64,000 nt of DNA from Palsa-360 sp963710315 (GCA_963710315.1 CAVPZW010000001.1:124001-188000), one strand, 5' to 3'; positions 15,882 through 25,259 are shown, counted from the stretch's first letter. Translations and numbers: made by a program. The notes: generated from the sequence alone by a model not told the origin.

Positions 15882-16373
15882 CTAACGATGACGAAACTTG
15901 CGCATAGCCTCGCCGACTTCCTTTTTGGCCTCTTTATCTTTTTCCGTCTGGCGGCGATCCCACTTCTTTTTGCCCTGGGCCAGCGCCAATTCACACTTGG
16001 CGATGCCGTCGCGGAAGTAGATGCGCAGCGGAATGAGCGTCAGGCCCTTGTCGTCCAGCTTTCGTTCCAGCTTGTTGATTTGCTCCTTGCGCAGGAGCAG
16101 TTTTCTGGTCCTGAGCGGCCCGTGGTTGAACGGCCCGCCGGGAAGGTATTCGCCAATATGGAGATTTACGAGCCAAACCTCGCCGCGCCGGATCAGGCCA
16201 TAGGCGTCCCGAATGTTGGCTTTGCTCTCGCGGAGGGATTTTACCTCCGTGCCAAGCAACACCATGCCGGCTTCGAGCTTCTCAAGGATGTGGTAATTGT
16301 ATGAGGCGGCTCGGTTTTGGGCCACGAGCACCTCTTCCACCTTTTTTTCCTGTTTTTTGGGCGGTTTAGGCAC
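15882..16373 (-). CDS. smpB: SsrA-binding protein SmpB (trans-translation)
   Basis: 163 aa. Binds tmRNA and delivers it to stalled ribosomes. The family core is clear: VAQNRAASYNYHILEKLEAG, VLLGTEVKSLRESKANIRDA, LHIGEYLPGGPFNHGPLRTR and KLLLRKEQINKLERKL. The basic C-terminal tail (AQGKKKWDRRQTEKDKEAKK) is the part that enters the decoding centre. A Lys-rich N-terminal extension (MPKPPKKQEKKVEE) is common. No tmRNA gene is recognisable next to it. The divergent neighbour is the secretin gene, whose start is 108 bp away, so that gap should hold two promoters. Confidence 0.97.
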   Translation of the reverse strand: MPKPPKKQEKKVEEVLVAQNRAASYNYHILEKLEAGMVLLGTEVKSLRESKANIRDAYGLIRRGEVWLVNLHIGEYLPGGPFNHGPLRTRKLLLRKEQINKLERKLDDKGLTLIPLRIYFRDGIAKCELALAQGKKKWDRRQTEKDKEAKKEVGEAMRKFRHR

Positions 16374-16481
16374 GGGAAGCTATCTTAGCCGCGCGCAGTT
16401 GCCGGAAGCAAGTTCACACCTTGTTCGTGTTTAGGGTGGATGCTAGACTGATTTGATGAAAAAGGTTCCAATGGAGCGCGG

Positions 16482-18764
16482 ATGAATCTCCGGAAATTGT
16501 CTGGAATAGTGCTCTTGTCAGGGGTGGTGCTCCTAGCGGGGTGCCCCAAGGGCGGCCAGGATAACAACGCCGGCACCAAAGCGGAATCGCTGAAGGATTA
16601 CGACACCGCACTCGATTATTACAACAAAGCTCTTCAATCCGCTCCGAACAATACGGAATACAAATTAAAAGCCGCGCGGGCGCGTTTTGAGGCTGCGCAG
16701 TGGCACGTCGATCAGGGCCGGCGATTCAAGGACGATTCCAACCTGGAACTGGCGATGGCGGAATTCCGCAAGGCGCAGATGATCGATCCAGCCAGCGCCG
16801 TGGCGCAGCAGGAATTGAAAGCCACGATGGACGCGATCAACGCCAAGAATGGATTGGTGCAGAACCCGACTACCTCCGGCAGGACGGCGGAAGAACCCAA
16901 GCTGATGGCCGGGCCGCCGCAGGTGCAGCCGCTTTCGCGCGCGCCGATCAACATGAAGGCCACCAACGACTCCAAGGCCGTGTTCGAGGCCATCGGAAAG
17001 CTGGCCGGGCTGACCGTGATCTTCGATCCGGATTTCACCTCGCGGCGAATTTCCGTTGAGTTGACCAACGTGACGCTGGAGCAGGCGCTGAACATTTCAG
17101 CCATGCAAAGCAAGGCATTCTGGCGCGCTGTAACTTCCAATATTATTTTTGTGGCGCCGGACCAGCCGCAAAAGCGCAAGGACTATGAAGAGGAAATCGT
17201 AAAAACATTTTATCTGCGCAACACCGTGCTGCCGCAGGAACTCACCGAAATCGTGACCAGCATCCGGCAATTGCTGGATTTGCGGCGCGTGCAGCAGATC
17301 AACGCGCAGAACGCCATCGTGATTCGCGACACGCCGGACCGCATCATGCTGGCGGGAAAAATCATCGACGATATCGACAAGGCCAAGCCGGAAGTGGTGA
17401 TTCAAGTGGCGGTGATGGAAGCGCGGCGCGACCGCATGCGCAATGTGGGCATCACGCCACCGACCAGCATTACGGCGACGTTCGCCAATCCCGGCACGAC
17501 TTCTTCCAGCACAAGCACAACTTCTTCAACAACGACAACATCGAACCCCGCCGCCACGATTAGCCAGTTGGTTCACCAGCCCGGACTGTTCAGCAACGGT
17601 TACAGCGTTACCGTGCCGGGCGCCACGGCCTCTTTCCTGATGACGGATACGTCGACTCAAATTTTGGACGATCCGGAAATTCGCGTGGTGGATGGGCAGA
17701 CCGCCAAGCTGCGCATCGGCGACCGCATCCCAGTGGCCACCGGCAGTTTCCAGGCCGGAATCGGCGTGGGGGGAACCGGGACAGCCGGAGGCATCAATCC
17801 ACTGGTGAATACGCAGTTTCAATATCTGGATGTCGGCGTGAACGTGGACGTCACACCTCGTATTCACCCCGACCACGAAATCAGCATGAAGGTGAACATC
17901 GTGGTTTCGTCGCAAACGGGTTCCACGAATATCGGTGGTATCAATCAGCCCATCATCAGCCAGCGCAGCATCGAGCATGACATTCGCCTGAAAGACGGCG
18001 AAGTGAACGTTCTTGGCGGATTAATGGAGCAGACGGATACCGATGCCGTTAACGGCATCCCCGGCCTGTCAAAGATTCCCTTCTTCAGCCATTTCTTTTC
18101 CAGCGACACGGTGGATCACGAAAAGGACGAGATTCTGATCGTCCTGATTCCGCACATTGTGCGCTTGCCCACCATTACGGCCGAGAATTTGCGCAGCATT
18201 TCTTCGGGAACGGACACCAATGCCGAAGTGCGCCTGGAAGATGCGGTGCTGTTGCCGGAGCCTGTGAAACCGCAAGCTGCGCCTGCGCCGCAGCCTGCTC
18301 CCGTGGCCGTTGCGCCCGCGCCCGCGCCGGCCAACGTTTCCGCTCCGCAAAATGCCACGCTGCGCTTTGAACCCGGAACGGCTGCCCTCAAAGTGGGCGA
18401 AACCACCACCATTGGCCTTTCCGTTCAGAATGTGCAGGACCTCTACTCCATTCCAATGCTCCTGCAATTCAATCCGGCGGTGATTTCCGTCGAAGATGTT
18501 CGCCAGGGAGGATTCCTCTCGGGCGGGACGCAGGAAATTGCCATCGTGGAACGCGTGGATAAGGAGCGCGGGCAGGCCATTATTTCGGCAACACGCATGC
18601 CCAACACGCCCGGAGTGAGCGGATCGGGCACCATTGTGGGCGTGGTGATCAAAGCACTCGCTCCCGGCAGCTCGCAGCTTTCCATCGTGCAGGTGAACGC
18701 CAAGGATTCGCAGCAGCGCCCGATTCAGGTGGTCACCAGCGAAGCAGCCATCAAGGTTCAGTAA
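16482..18764 (+). CDS. Secretin (GspD/PilQ-type) lipoprotein with TPR N-terminus and C-terminal cohesin domain
   Basis: 760 aa. A lipoprotein signal with lipobox LAGC (VVLLAGCPKGG) is followed by TPR-like repeats (about 40-120: DTALDYYNKALQSAPNN, LAMAEFRKAQMIDPAS). A short secretin N-domain (NMKATNDSKAVFEAIGKL, LTVIFDPDF) precedes N1-type domains and the secretin core (DDPEIRVVDGQTAKLRIGDR, then VGVNVDVTPRIHPDHEI, then GLMEQTDTDAVNGIPGLSK). A Pro/Ala linker leads to a C-terminal cohesin-like domain (LRFEPGTAALKVGETTTIGL, MLLQFNPAVISVEDVRQGGF). The protein should form the outer-membrane gate of a type II secretion or pilus-type machine; the two pseudopilin genes downstream fit this. The cohesin tail is unusual outside Acidobacteriota-type secretins. 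ATG 16482 is preceded by GGAG. Confidence 0.92.
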   Translation: MNLRKLSGIVLLSGVVLLAGCPKGGQDNNAGTKAESLKDYDTALDYYNKALQSAPNNTEYKLKAARARFEAAQWHVDQGRRFKDDSNLELAMAEFRKAQMIDPASAVAQQELKATMDAINAKNGLVQNPTTSGRTAEEPKLMAGPPQVQPLSRAPINMKATNDSKAVFEAIGKLAGLTVIFDPDFTSRRISVELTNVTLEQALNISAMQSKAFWRAVTSNIIFVAPDQPQKRKDYEEEIVKTFYLRNTVLPQELTEIVTSIRQLLDLRRVQQINAQNAIVIRDTPDRIMLAGKIIDDIDKAKPEVVIQVAVMEARRDRMRNVGITPPTSITATFANPGTTSSSTSTTSSTTTTSNPAATISQLVHQPGLFSNGYSVTVPGATASFLMTDTSTQILDDPEIRVVDGQTAKLRIGDRIPVATGSFQAGIGVGGTGTAGGINPLVNTQFQYLDVGVNVDVTPRIHPDHEISMKVNIVVSSQTGSTNIGGINQPIISQRSIEHDIRLKDGEVNVLGGLMEQTDTDAVNGIPGLSKIPFFSHFFSSDTVDHEKDEILIVLIPHIVRLPTITAENLRSISSGTDTNAEVRLEDAVLLPEPVKPQAAPAPQPAPVAVAPAPAPANVSAPQNATLRFEPGTAALKVGETTTIGLSVQNVQDLYSIPMLLQFNPAVISVEDVRQGGFLSGGTQEIAIVERVDKERGQAIISATRMPNTPGVSGSGTIVGVVIKALAPGSSQLSIVQVNAKDSQQRPIQVVTSEAAIKVQ

Positions 18765-18794
18765 AAAGGTGCAATAGTTCGAGGGCCAGTTCTC

Positions 18795-19412
18795 ATGCGT
18801 TGACAGAATTCATTCCCGCGTGCACGAAGAAACAGCGATGCGGGACTGACTCTGCTGGAACTCATCCTCACGTGCGGAATTCTTCTGGTGCTTTCCGCCG
18901 CAGCCATCCCCATGATGCAGGTGACCATCCAGCACCGTAGAGAAACGTTATTGCGCAACGAATTGCGCGAGATGAGGACCGCGATTGACCGCTACAAGGA
19001 CGACGCCGATAAAAACTTAATTCGCACGGAAGTGGGCAGCCAGAATTATCCTCCCGACTTGCAGACACTGGTCGATGGCGTGTCCATATCGGGAGGAGGA
19101 GGCGGGGCGGGCGGCGTCAGCGCCTCGGCTCTGGCTGGGGCGAGCAATACGGCGCAGTTCGGATCCGCCGGGACTTCGCAGGTGGGATCGGCATTGAGCC
19201 AGGCTGGCCAAGCCATGTCGCTCACGCCCAGCAAGGTTCGCTACTTGCGGAAGATTCCAGTGGACCCCATGACCGGGAAATCCGATTGGGGATTGCGCGC
19301 CGTGCAGGACGACCCGGATTCCGACAGCTGGGGCGGGCACAATGTGTTTGACGTTTATTCCCAATCGCAGGCGATTTCTTCCGACGGGAAAACGAAGTAT
19401 TCCGAATGGTAG
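18795..19412 (+). CDS. Type II secretion pseudopilin, GspG-like; UGA at codon 3 as displayed
   Basis: The prepilin-peptidase site and N-terminal helix are unmistakable: DA|GLTLLELILTCGILLVLSAAA, with Glu at +5. The downstream part has GspG features (KIPVDPMTGKSDWG, DSDSWGGHNVFDVYS). A Gly/Ala/Ser-rich insertion of about 50 residues (SGGGGGAGGVSASALAGASN) sits in the middle, unusual for this family. The natural start is ATG 18795 after GAGGG, giving a basic leader (QNSFPRARRNSDAG), but codon 3 is TGA. No other ATG, GTG or TTG exists in frame between 18804 and the cleavage site. A base error, or another start codon, is therefore likely; a GTG at 18888 would remove the pilin signal. It lies 30 nt after the secretin gene and 7 nt before the next pseudopilin. 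Confidence 0.8.
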
Positions 19413-19419
19413 CGCACGG

Positions 19420-19878
19420 ATGAAATCCTTTCACCTCATGTCCCAGGAATTCCGAAACACACGGCGCTGCGGTACGTCCGCGCGGAGAAGCATCCGGGCG
19501 GCTGGATTTTCGCTGCTTGAAATGATGGTGGTCATCACCATCATTTTGATCCTGGCGAGCATCGCGGCGACGCGATACGAGAAATCGGTGTTGCGCGCCA
19601 AGGAAGCCACACTCAAGCAGGACCTGTTCATCATGCGCAATGCTATTCAGCAGTACACGCTGGACAAGGAAATGGGTCCTTCGTCGCTGGACGATCTGGT
19701 GCAGGCGAAATATATGTCCAGCGTTCCCACCGATCCTATTACACGCCAAAAGAATTGGGTTACCGCATCCGAACAGGTTCTGCTCGATGCGCAGCAGACT
19801 GCGCCGGGCATTACCGACGTTCACTCCGCCTCCGATCAAGTCTCTCCGTTTGAGAATACCGCTTATAATACCTGGTAA
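19420..19878 (+). CDS. Type II secretion/type IV pseudopilin, second copy
   Basis: 152 aa from ATG 19420 (an ATG at 19438 is also possible). A basic leader ends at AAG|FSLLEMMVVITIILILASIA, a canonical prepilin cleavage site with Glu at +5 and a hydrophobic N-helix. The C-terminal part resembles GspG: RAKEATLKQDLFIMRNAIQQ, LDKEMGPSSLDDLVQAKYM, VPTDPITRQKNWV. It is probably a major or minor pseudopilin of the same machine as the secretin, assembled in the inner membrane and periplasm. The three genes run in the same direction with short gaps, so one transcript is likely. The ATPase, platform and prepilin peptidase genes are not in this window. Confidence 0.88.
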   Translation: MKSFHLMSQEFRNTRRCGTSARRSIRAAGFSLLEMMVVITIILILASIAATRYEKSVLRAKEATLKQDLFIMRNAIQQYTLDKEMGPSSLDDLVQAKYMSSVPTDPITRQKNWVTASEQVLLDAQQTAPGITDVHSASDQVSPFENTAYNTW

Positions 19879-19950
19879 ATGGAATGTGGTTTTCGCACTG
19901 GCAGGATAGGCTTCACAGTCTGTATGAGAACATCGTACTGCGAGTTTTAT

Positions 19951-20015
19951 GTAGCGCCCGCCTTCAGGCGGGCACTCTGGAATCAAGCAGATGCCCGCCT
20001 GAAGGCGGGCGCTAC
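19951..20015. repeat. REP inverted pair, stem GCCCGCC, loop TTCA
   Basis: Perfect 24-bp inverted repeat: 19951-19974 and 19992-20015. Each half is GTAG, then GCCCGCC-TTCA-GGCGGGC. It follows the pseudopilin operon. Confidence 0.9.
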
Positions 20016-20088
20016 GTAGACCAAGCCAAGTTCTCACACAGACTCTTCAGCCGTCTGGTTCTGATTTCTTTCCTCGCACAAAAAAGCG

Positions 20089-20110
20089 GACAGGCTGAAG
20101 CCTGTCTTAC
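20089..20110. repeat. Single REP half-element at the stop codon of the FAD oxidoreductase gene
   Basis: Reads gacaggc-tgaa-gcctgtc followed by TTAC (minus strand: GTAA foot, stem GACAGGC, loop TTCA). The TAA in the foot is the stop codon of the gene at 20107-21228. Confidence 0.85.
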
Positions 20111-21228
20111 AAAGTCCAATCCGGCAGCGCCCTTTTTCCGCACAAGGCTTCGGCGGCCCAGCGGCCTAAATACACGGATTGCGCGACGCCGTGGCCGCTG
20201 AACGCTCCGAGCACGATGGCGTGTGGGCTGTGTGGATGCTGCGCGAAAACCGGGCGCCACTCGTTGGCGATCAAGATTGGGCCGCCCCAGCGGTTCGTGA
20301 AACGGACATCGTGCAGCGCCGGATGCATCGCCCGGACGCGAGACTCGAGCCGCGCGATGAGTTCCGCCGGCTGCCCTGCTTCGATATCCAGGCCTGCGAG
20401 TTCGCGCCAATCGTCCATGTGAACCAGGCCGCAGCCGAAGATGAAGCCTCGGTTACGCAGAATCCTTCCCCACAAATACGGAAAATCGATTGTGTAGAAG
20501 GGCTTTTCGGAAGACAGTCCCAGGCTCTGAAGTTGCGCGGCGCTGAGGGGTTCCGCGGCAACGGCCAAAGTGAATTTCGATTGCCCGCGCTGAACCAGTT
20601 CGCTCAATTCCAGAGACATTCCATTGGTCGCGATGAGAACTTTGCGGGCGCGAAGTTCCCCGCCGGGAAAACGCAAGCGCGCGGAATCCGCTTCAAATTC
20701 AATTTCCTCGACGGAAATGTTTTCGAATATTTGAGCGCCGCTTTTTTCCGCCGCGCGCGCCAAGCCGCTGACCATCTTTCCCGGATCGATCATCCCGCCG
20801 GGCACTTGCTTCACGGCGCGCAACAAACCTGAATCCGACCATGCGATGGGAGAGTTGGGCAGACCGCCGCTTCGCCCTATTTCATACACTCCGGGCAGCG
20901 CCAGGTCGCAATCGATATCGAGATCCCGCAGGATTTCCGTAAAGCCGCCCAAAACATCTCCCAGGCCGGGCAGATCTCCCGCGGCCGTTTCGGCCAGCAC
21001 CATCCCGCCGGTGTGGCCGCTCGAGCCTGCACCGATGGATGCGGATTCGAACACGACCACGGTCTTATCGGGCGCGAATCGGCGAAGCCAGGATGCGGCG
21101 GAAAGCCCCGAGAATCCTCCGCCCACAACGGCGAAGTCAGCTTCGGCAGGCATGGGCGTGCGCGTGGGCAAGAAATCGATGGACCACGGAGGATTGCCCC
21201 AGCGCGGATGGGAAACGGCTCGCGTCAC
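20107..21228 (-). CDS. FAD-dependent oxidoreductase (DAO family, amine/amino-acid oxidase type)
   Basis: 373 aa. Start GTG (complement of 21226-21228) with a strong AGGAGA Shine-Dalgarno five bases upstream; a longer frame reaches 21267. The N-terminus TRAVSHPRWGNPPWSIDFLP leads into the Rossmann FAD-binding motif ADFAVVGGGFSGLSAASWL (GxGxxG type) with an acidic residue at the end of beta-2 (VVFESASIGAGSSGHTGGM). The C-terminal FAD contact is IVLGAFSGHGVAQSVYLGRW. The protein resembles cytoplasmic oxidases of glycine, D-amino acids or gamma-glutamylputrescine; the exact substrate is not evident. It lies 82 nt downstream of the TonB-dependent receptor gene on the same strand, so shared transcription is possible. 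Its stop lies within a REP. Confidence 0.87.
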   Translation of the reverse strand: MTRAVSHPRWGNPPWSIDFLPTRTPMPAEADFAVVGGGFSGLSAASWLRRFAPDKTVVVFESASIGAGSSGHTGGMVLAETAAGDLPGLGDVLGGFTEILRDLDIDCDLALPGVYEIGRSGGLPNSPIAWSDSGLLRAVKQVPGGMIDPGKMVSGLARAAEKSGAQIFENISVEEIEFEADSARLRFPGGELRARKVLIATNGMSLELSELVQRGQSKFTLAVAAEPLSAAQLQSLGLSSEKPFYTIDFPYLWGRILRNRGFIFGCGLVHMDDWRELAGLDIEAGQPAELIARLESRVRAMHPALHDVRFTNRWGGPILIANEWRPVFAQHPHSPHAIVLGAFSGHGVAQSVYLGRWAAEALCGKRALPDWTL

Positions 21229-21310
21229 GCGATTTCTCCTGGTGAATTCACGATAGAGCGGTCTCAATCAACAAGGTCAAGCGACTCGCGGCGAATGGCT
21301 TCGTTGAAAC

Positions 21311-23929
21311 TCACTCGCCAAGGCTGAGAGCGAGGCCGGTGAATCTACGCTGGAAGCCGTCGAATTGCCCGAACTTGGAAGAGGTGAAGGTACTGAAAAC
21401 GTCATGGGGATTCTGTCGATTGGTGATGTCAAGCGAATAGACGCCCACGCGGATCTTTCGAATTTTTCCCGAGGGACGCTCCTTGAACGGAATGCGGATC
21501 GGAAAGTCCCGGTACACTTTTACGTCCAGAGAAAAATATGTGGGAAAGCGCAGGCTGTTGGGAATCCCCACGTAGTTCTGAAAAACATCGAATTGAGAAT
21601 AGGCGAAGCCTGTGTGCATGTTCACGACGGGGCTGAGCACAAGATTCCAAAAAGGAAGGTGGGCATAGCCCCAGACCAACAGTCGGTTGGGAATGTCCGA
21701 AGGCTGGACGCCATAAGCATTGGGCCGGATTACGGGAATTTGGTATGGAATAAAAGTGTCCGAGAGCGTGTTGAGATCGCCGCGCGCACGGCTCCATGAA
21801 TACGAAACGTTGGCTTCCAATTTTTCGTTCGGGCTGTATCGAGCGGTTGCCTGGGCTTGGCGATAGTGTGCGGATCCGGTGTTCTCCAGCGCCAAATATC
21901 CATTCGTTCCGGGAGAAACAGGAAGTATCGGATTTACCATGAAGAGATCGACCGTGTGAGTCTCATAGTAGCCAAGGCGGAAGGTGACGTTCTTGCGGAT
22001 GGCAGTTTCGCTCTCGATGTTCCAGGTGAAAGTCCGCGGGCTGTTGCCGGGTTGCTCAGGGCTAGTGAGATTCGCGAGCAGCCCTCCGGGAAGATAGACA
22101 TTCTGCAGCGTGAAGGATTGGCCCGCATTCGGTCCGGAGAAGATGGCGATGGTGCGAGTTTGATTGTCGGCAAAGTCCTGGGCCAGCAGCGGGACGTGGC
22201 TGTAGATCAAGCCGGCGCCGCCGCGAACCACAGTGTTCCATCTCGGAACGGAGTAGGCAATGCCTGCGCGCGGCGCAAATGCGGCGTCCAGGCCAATGGT
22301 TTGGCTGCTGAGGCGCCCGCCCAGAGTGAGGGACAAGTTTTTTGTAACCGTCCAGTGGTCTTCAACATATTCCGAAACTTCGGTGTCGGACCCTTGCAGC
22401 GCGCCGGGGCCGCTAAAACCGATCACTTCGTTGGCTGTGCATTGCGGCGGCTGCGCCAGTAGCATGGCCAGAGTGCAACCCTCCGGCAAAAGGTTAATGT
22501 TCTGAGAAAGGCTGCTGCCCGAAAACGTCCTGTAAAGGAAATCCACTCCAAATCGAATGTCATGGTGGCCGAGCCACGATTTTGAAGGAAGTTGCAGGGC
22601 GGAGAGCGCCTGCAACTGATCCGCTTTTCGCGAGGATACATTGAAATAATTGCCGCCCCAGCCTTCGGGATTGATGGTCATTTGCTCGGAGCCCTGCCCG
22701 TGGGCGTCGGTATGAAAATTGGTGTAGCGGACTACAGTGTTCAGAAACATTCCCGAAGCGAACTGGTAGGAATCCGAGATGGCAAGAGAGCCTCCACGCC
22801 GGCGGAAATTCACCGAAGCCGACTGCGGAATCAGGGAATCGATATTTGAGAAAAGATTAGTGGACTGAAAAAGATTCAGATTGATATTGACCAGGTGCTT
22901 GGGCGAAAGAATCCACTGCAAATTGGTGAAGGAGTCGAAGGCATAAATGTATGTCTCATTGAATGGCCAGGTCAACCCATGAATGGGGTCCCTGCGAAAT
23001 TCATAGCTCACGTCTTGCGAAAAATTGAGCTTGTCCTTGATCAGCGGGCCTCCCACTTCGACGCGCGGGGTCATGTTGGCGATGCCCACGAGGTGATCGT
23101 TCTTCCCACGGAAAGATGGAAGGAAATCGAGAACCTTGTAATTCCACAAGGGTGAAGGAGGCCTGAGATCGATTCGCGTCAAACCAGCGGAAAAGCCGCC
23201 ATAGGCCACGCTATCCGGCGTATTGAACACGTGGATGGACTGGATGGCGTCAACCGGAACGGGGATTGCGAAACTTCCAGCAACTGGATCCACATTTTCC
23301 GCCCCATCCACCAGCAACATGCCCTGGCTTTCGGCCTGCCCATTGAAATTCAATCTGCCTTCCTGGGTCTTGATGACGCTGGGGCTAACGGAAAGAGCTT
23401 CGGTAAATTTGCCGGTCCGCAGAGGCAATGTTTGGAGTTGCTGCTCGCTGACCGTTGCGGTCGCGCTCACGCTTTCTGTGGCAATCTCGGTAGCTTCCCC
23501 TTTGACCTCGACAGTTTCCTCAACCAAATTCAATTGCAAGCCGACGTCCTTTATCGCGGCCTGCCCGGAAACCAGATCGACCGACGCGGACCAGGGCTTG
23601 AAGCCCTCAACGGTAACTTCCAGCTTGTAACTGCCGGGAGCCAGGCGATTGAATTCGAAGCGCCCCTCGGCGTCGGAAACCTCTTCTTGCGAAGTGGCGG
23701 CAGGCGCGGGCCCGGTCAGTTTAACGGTGATCGCGGAAAGGTTGTTGCTAACGCCTTGAGTCGAAGCAACGCTCACCCTGCCCGAGACAGTAGCGGTTGC
23801 GGCCTGAGGAAGCGAATCGGCGTCTCGCGCAAACCCGGGAAGCGCGCAGACGAATAGAAAAAAAGAAACGGCTCCTAGGACAAACCGGTGAAGTTTACGC
23901 GCCCTTCCTTGCAGGATGATCGACGACAA
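21311..23929 (-). CDS. TonB-dependent receptor, Oar-like, with carboxypeptidase-regulatory-like domain
   Basis: About 872 aa from a TTG start (complement of 23927-23929) chosen because it follows GGGGGAG and puts a signal peptide at the very N-terminus (KLHRFVLGAVSFFLFVCALP, cut after GFA); an ATG at 24058 would add 43 residues. The mature N-terminus is a CarboxypepD_reg-like beta-sandwich (ATVSGRVSVASTQGVSNN, GRFEFNRLAPGSYKLEVTVE). A plug domain follows (TLPLRTGKFTEALSVSPSVI, GMLLVDGAENVDPVAGSF) and a beta-barrel ends at LALSLGE rather than a canonical Phe. It is an outer-membrane transporter or adhesion-like barrel of the large Acidobacteriota Oar-like class, here shorter than usual. The substrate is unknown. 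Confidence 0.88.
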   Translation of the reverse strand: MSSIILQGRARKLHRFVLGAVSFFLFVCALPGFARDADSLPQAATATVSGRVSVASTQGVSNNLSAITVKLTGPAPAATSQEEVSDAEGRFEFNRLAPGSYKLEVTVEGFKPWSASVDLVSGQAAIKDVGLQLNLVEETVEVKGEATEIATESVSATATVSEQQLQTLPLRTGKFTEALSVSPSVIKTQEGRLNFNGQAESQGMLLVDGAENVDPVAGSFAIPVPVDAIQSIHVFNTPDSVAYGGFSAGLTRIDLRPPSPLWNYKVLDFLPSFRGKNDHLVGIANMTPRVEVGGPLIKDKLNFSQDVSYEFRRDPIHGLTWPFNETYIYAFDSFTNLQWILSPKHLVNINLNLFQSTNLFSNIDSLIPQSASVNFRRRGGSLAISDSYQFASGMFLNTVVRYTNFHTDAHGQGSEQMTINPEGWGGNYFNVSSRKADQLQALSALQLPSKSWLGHHDIRFGVDFLYRTFSGSSLSQNINLLPEGCTLAMLLAQPPQCTANEVIGFSGPGALQGSDTEVSEYVEDHWTVTKNLSLTLGGRLSSQTIGLDAAFAPRAGIAYSVPRWNTVVRGGAGLIYSHVPLLAQDFADNQTRTIAIFSGPNAGQSFTLQNVYLPGGLLANLTSPEQPGNSPRTFTWNIESETAIRKNVTFRLGYYETHTVDLFMVNPILPVSPGTNGYLALENTGSAHYRQAQATARYSPNEKLEANVSYSWSRARGDLNTLSDTFIPYQIPVIRPNAYGVQPSDIPNRLLVWGYAHLPFWNLVLSPVVNMHTGFAYSQFDVFQNYVGIPNSLRFPTYFSLDVKVYRDFPIRIPFKERPSGKIRKIRVGVYSLDITNRQNPHDVFSTFTSSKFGQFDGFQRRFTGLALSLGE

Positions 23930-24287
23930 TTCTCCCCCTGATCTATCGCTGGCGATTCCGCGCTGTTCATTACTTAGATGGATTTGCGTGCAGGAAGATC
24001 TATCAGAACGGCTTACAAGTTGATCCTCATGCCGGCCATCCCCCCGGCGTGGCCGCATGAATTAGACACAAATACACTTGGTCTGACATGTACAGCGGAC
24101 CGATTCCATTCTCGCCCGTTTTGACTCCCTTGCCAAATATAAGGTTGCATACAAAGCAATGGCAAGGGTTACTCGCGGGAGATTCGCTGAACAGGTATTG
24201 GGTCGGATGCCAAGGAGGGACTGACTGCGCACGATTCAGAAAAACTCGGCAAGTCTTAATTCTGCAATCCCCTGCGCCAGGATGAAC

Positions 24288-25259
24288 CTAGTTGGTTGCA
24301 AACAGAGTATCCACCAGCGGCTGAATATAGCGGCCCATGGCAATTACCGCGAACCACAAAAGCAAGGAACTGGCGGCCACCAGCTTGGCGGAAATTACGG
24401 CGTCTTCGCCAGCCTTCAAATTTTCGACATCCTGGAAGATATCCGTCAAATAAAACGCCGCCGCATTTAGTCCCAAGAGCATCAGGCCAAGAATCTTAAG
24501 CCAAAGGGCGATACTGAAAATATAGCCATCGGACCTGCTGGCAAAAGCCAGAAGGCCTGTCAGGATGTTGATACCCAATCCAATCATTCCCCAGGGCAGC
24601 AATCGGTGCAGGGGCGCGGCTGGAATCTGCTTCAAAAATCCCATGATGCGAATATCGAGAAGTCCCACGGTCCCGACGATCATGATGAGCCCGATGAAAT
24701 GCATGGCCATCATGAAGGTCCACCACCACTTGCTGAAGGTCACAGCCGCGTTGAACTTATCCGGGTCCGGCTCAAACGCGCTAATCATGGAGCCGACCGT
24801 TCCTTCCTTCACAGTGATGGAATTGCCCGGGCGATCCTCGGGATGGCGGATGTCTCCACCCGTATTGCTGGTTCTGGAAATGAGGCCGAAGGTCAAAAGC
24901 GAAAATAGCAAGACAGCGATAACATTCCAGCGCGGCGGGTGTTTAGTCGTCTGAGATTGCCACAAGCCAATCAAGGCGAGCGTGCCGGTAATCATCATGA
25001 ACCATATGGAAAGCAATGCCGAGCCCTGATGTCTGCGAATCAAGTCTGCCACGCCGGGTCCCTTGACCATTCCCACAGCGGCAAAGCCAGTCATGAAAGT
25101 TGGAATGGTGAAAAGAGCGACCGTGGCAAAAAGGATATAGCTGCTGCGCCTCAGGTCCTCGTTTTTCCCGAAAAATGAAATAAGGAAAAGGCCTAGAGCG
25201 ATAACGGAGCCTATGACCGGAATATGATTCAGCAAAAGGTGCAAATGAGCGTAATTCAC
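24288..25259 (-). CDS. Polytopic membrane protein; C-terminal half homologous to the next gene
   Basis: 323 aa from a GTG start (complement of 25257-25259) with GAGGGAG upstream. The N-terminal half has four hydrophobic segments beginning VNYAHLHLLLNHIPVIGSVI, a pattern resembling DUF2231-like predicted heme or redox membrane domains. The C-terminal half (WWWTFMMAMHFIGLIMIVGT, LLDIRIMGFLKQIPAAPLHR, MIGLGINILTGLLAFAS) aligns with the 172-aa protein encoded upstream (VVDLRILGVAPSIPLHPLKR, WVGFGLNAVTGLFLL). Conserved His residues in membrane segments could bind heme; this is inference. It is probably in an operon with 25351-25869, 91 nt apart. The exact function is unknown. Confidence 0.7.
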   Translation of the reverse strand: MNYAHLHLLLNHIPVIGSVIALGLFLISFFGKNEDLRRSSYILFATVALFTIPTFMTGFAAVGMVKGPGVADLIRRHQGSALLSIWFMMITGTLALIGLWQSQTTKHPPRWNVIAVLLFSLLTFGLISRTSNTGGDIRHPEDRPGNSITVKEGTVGSMISAFEPDPDKFNAAVTFSKWWWTFMMAMHFIGLIMIVGTVGLLDIRIMGFLKQIPAAPLHRLLPWGMIGLGINILTGLLAFASRSDGYIFSIALWLKILGLMLLGLNAAAFYLTDIFQDVENLKAGEDAVISAKLVAASSLLLWFAVIAMGRYIQPLVDTLFATN

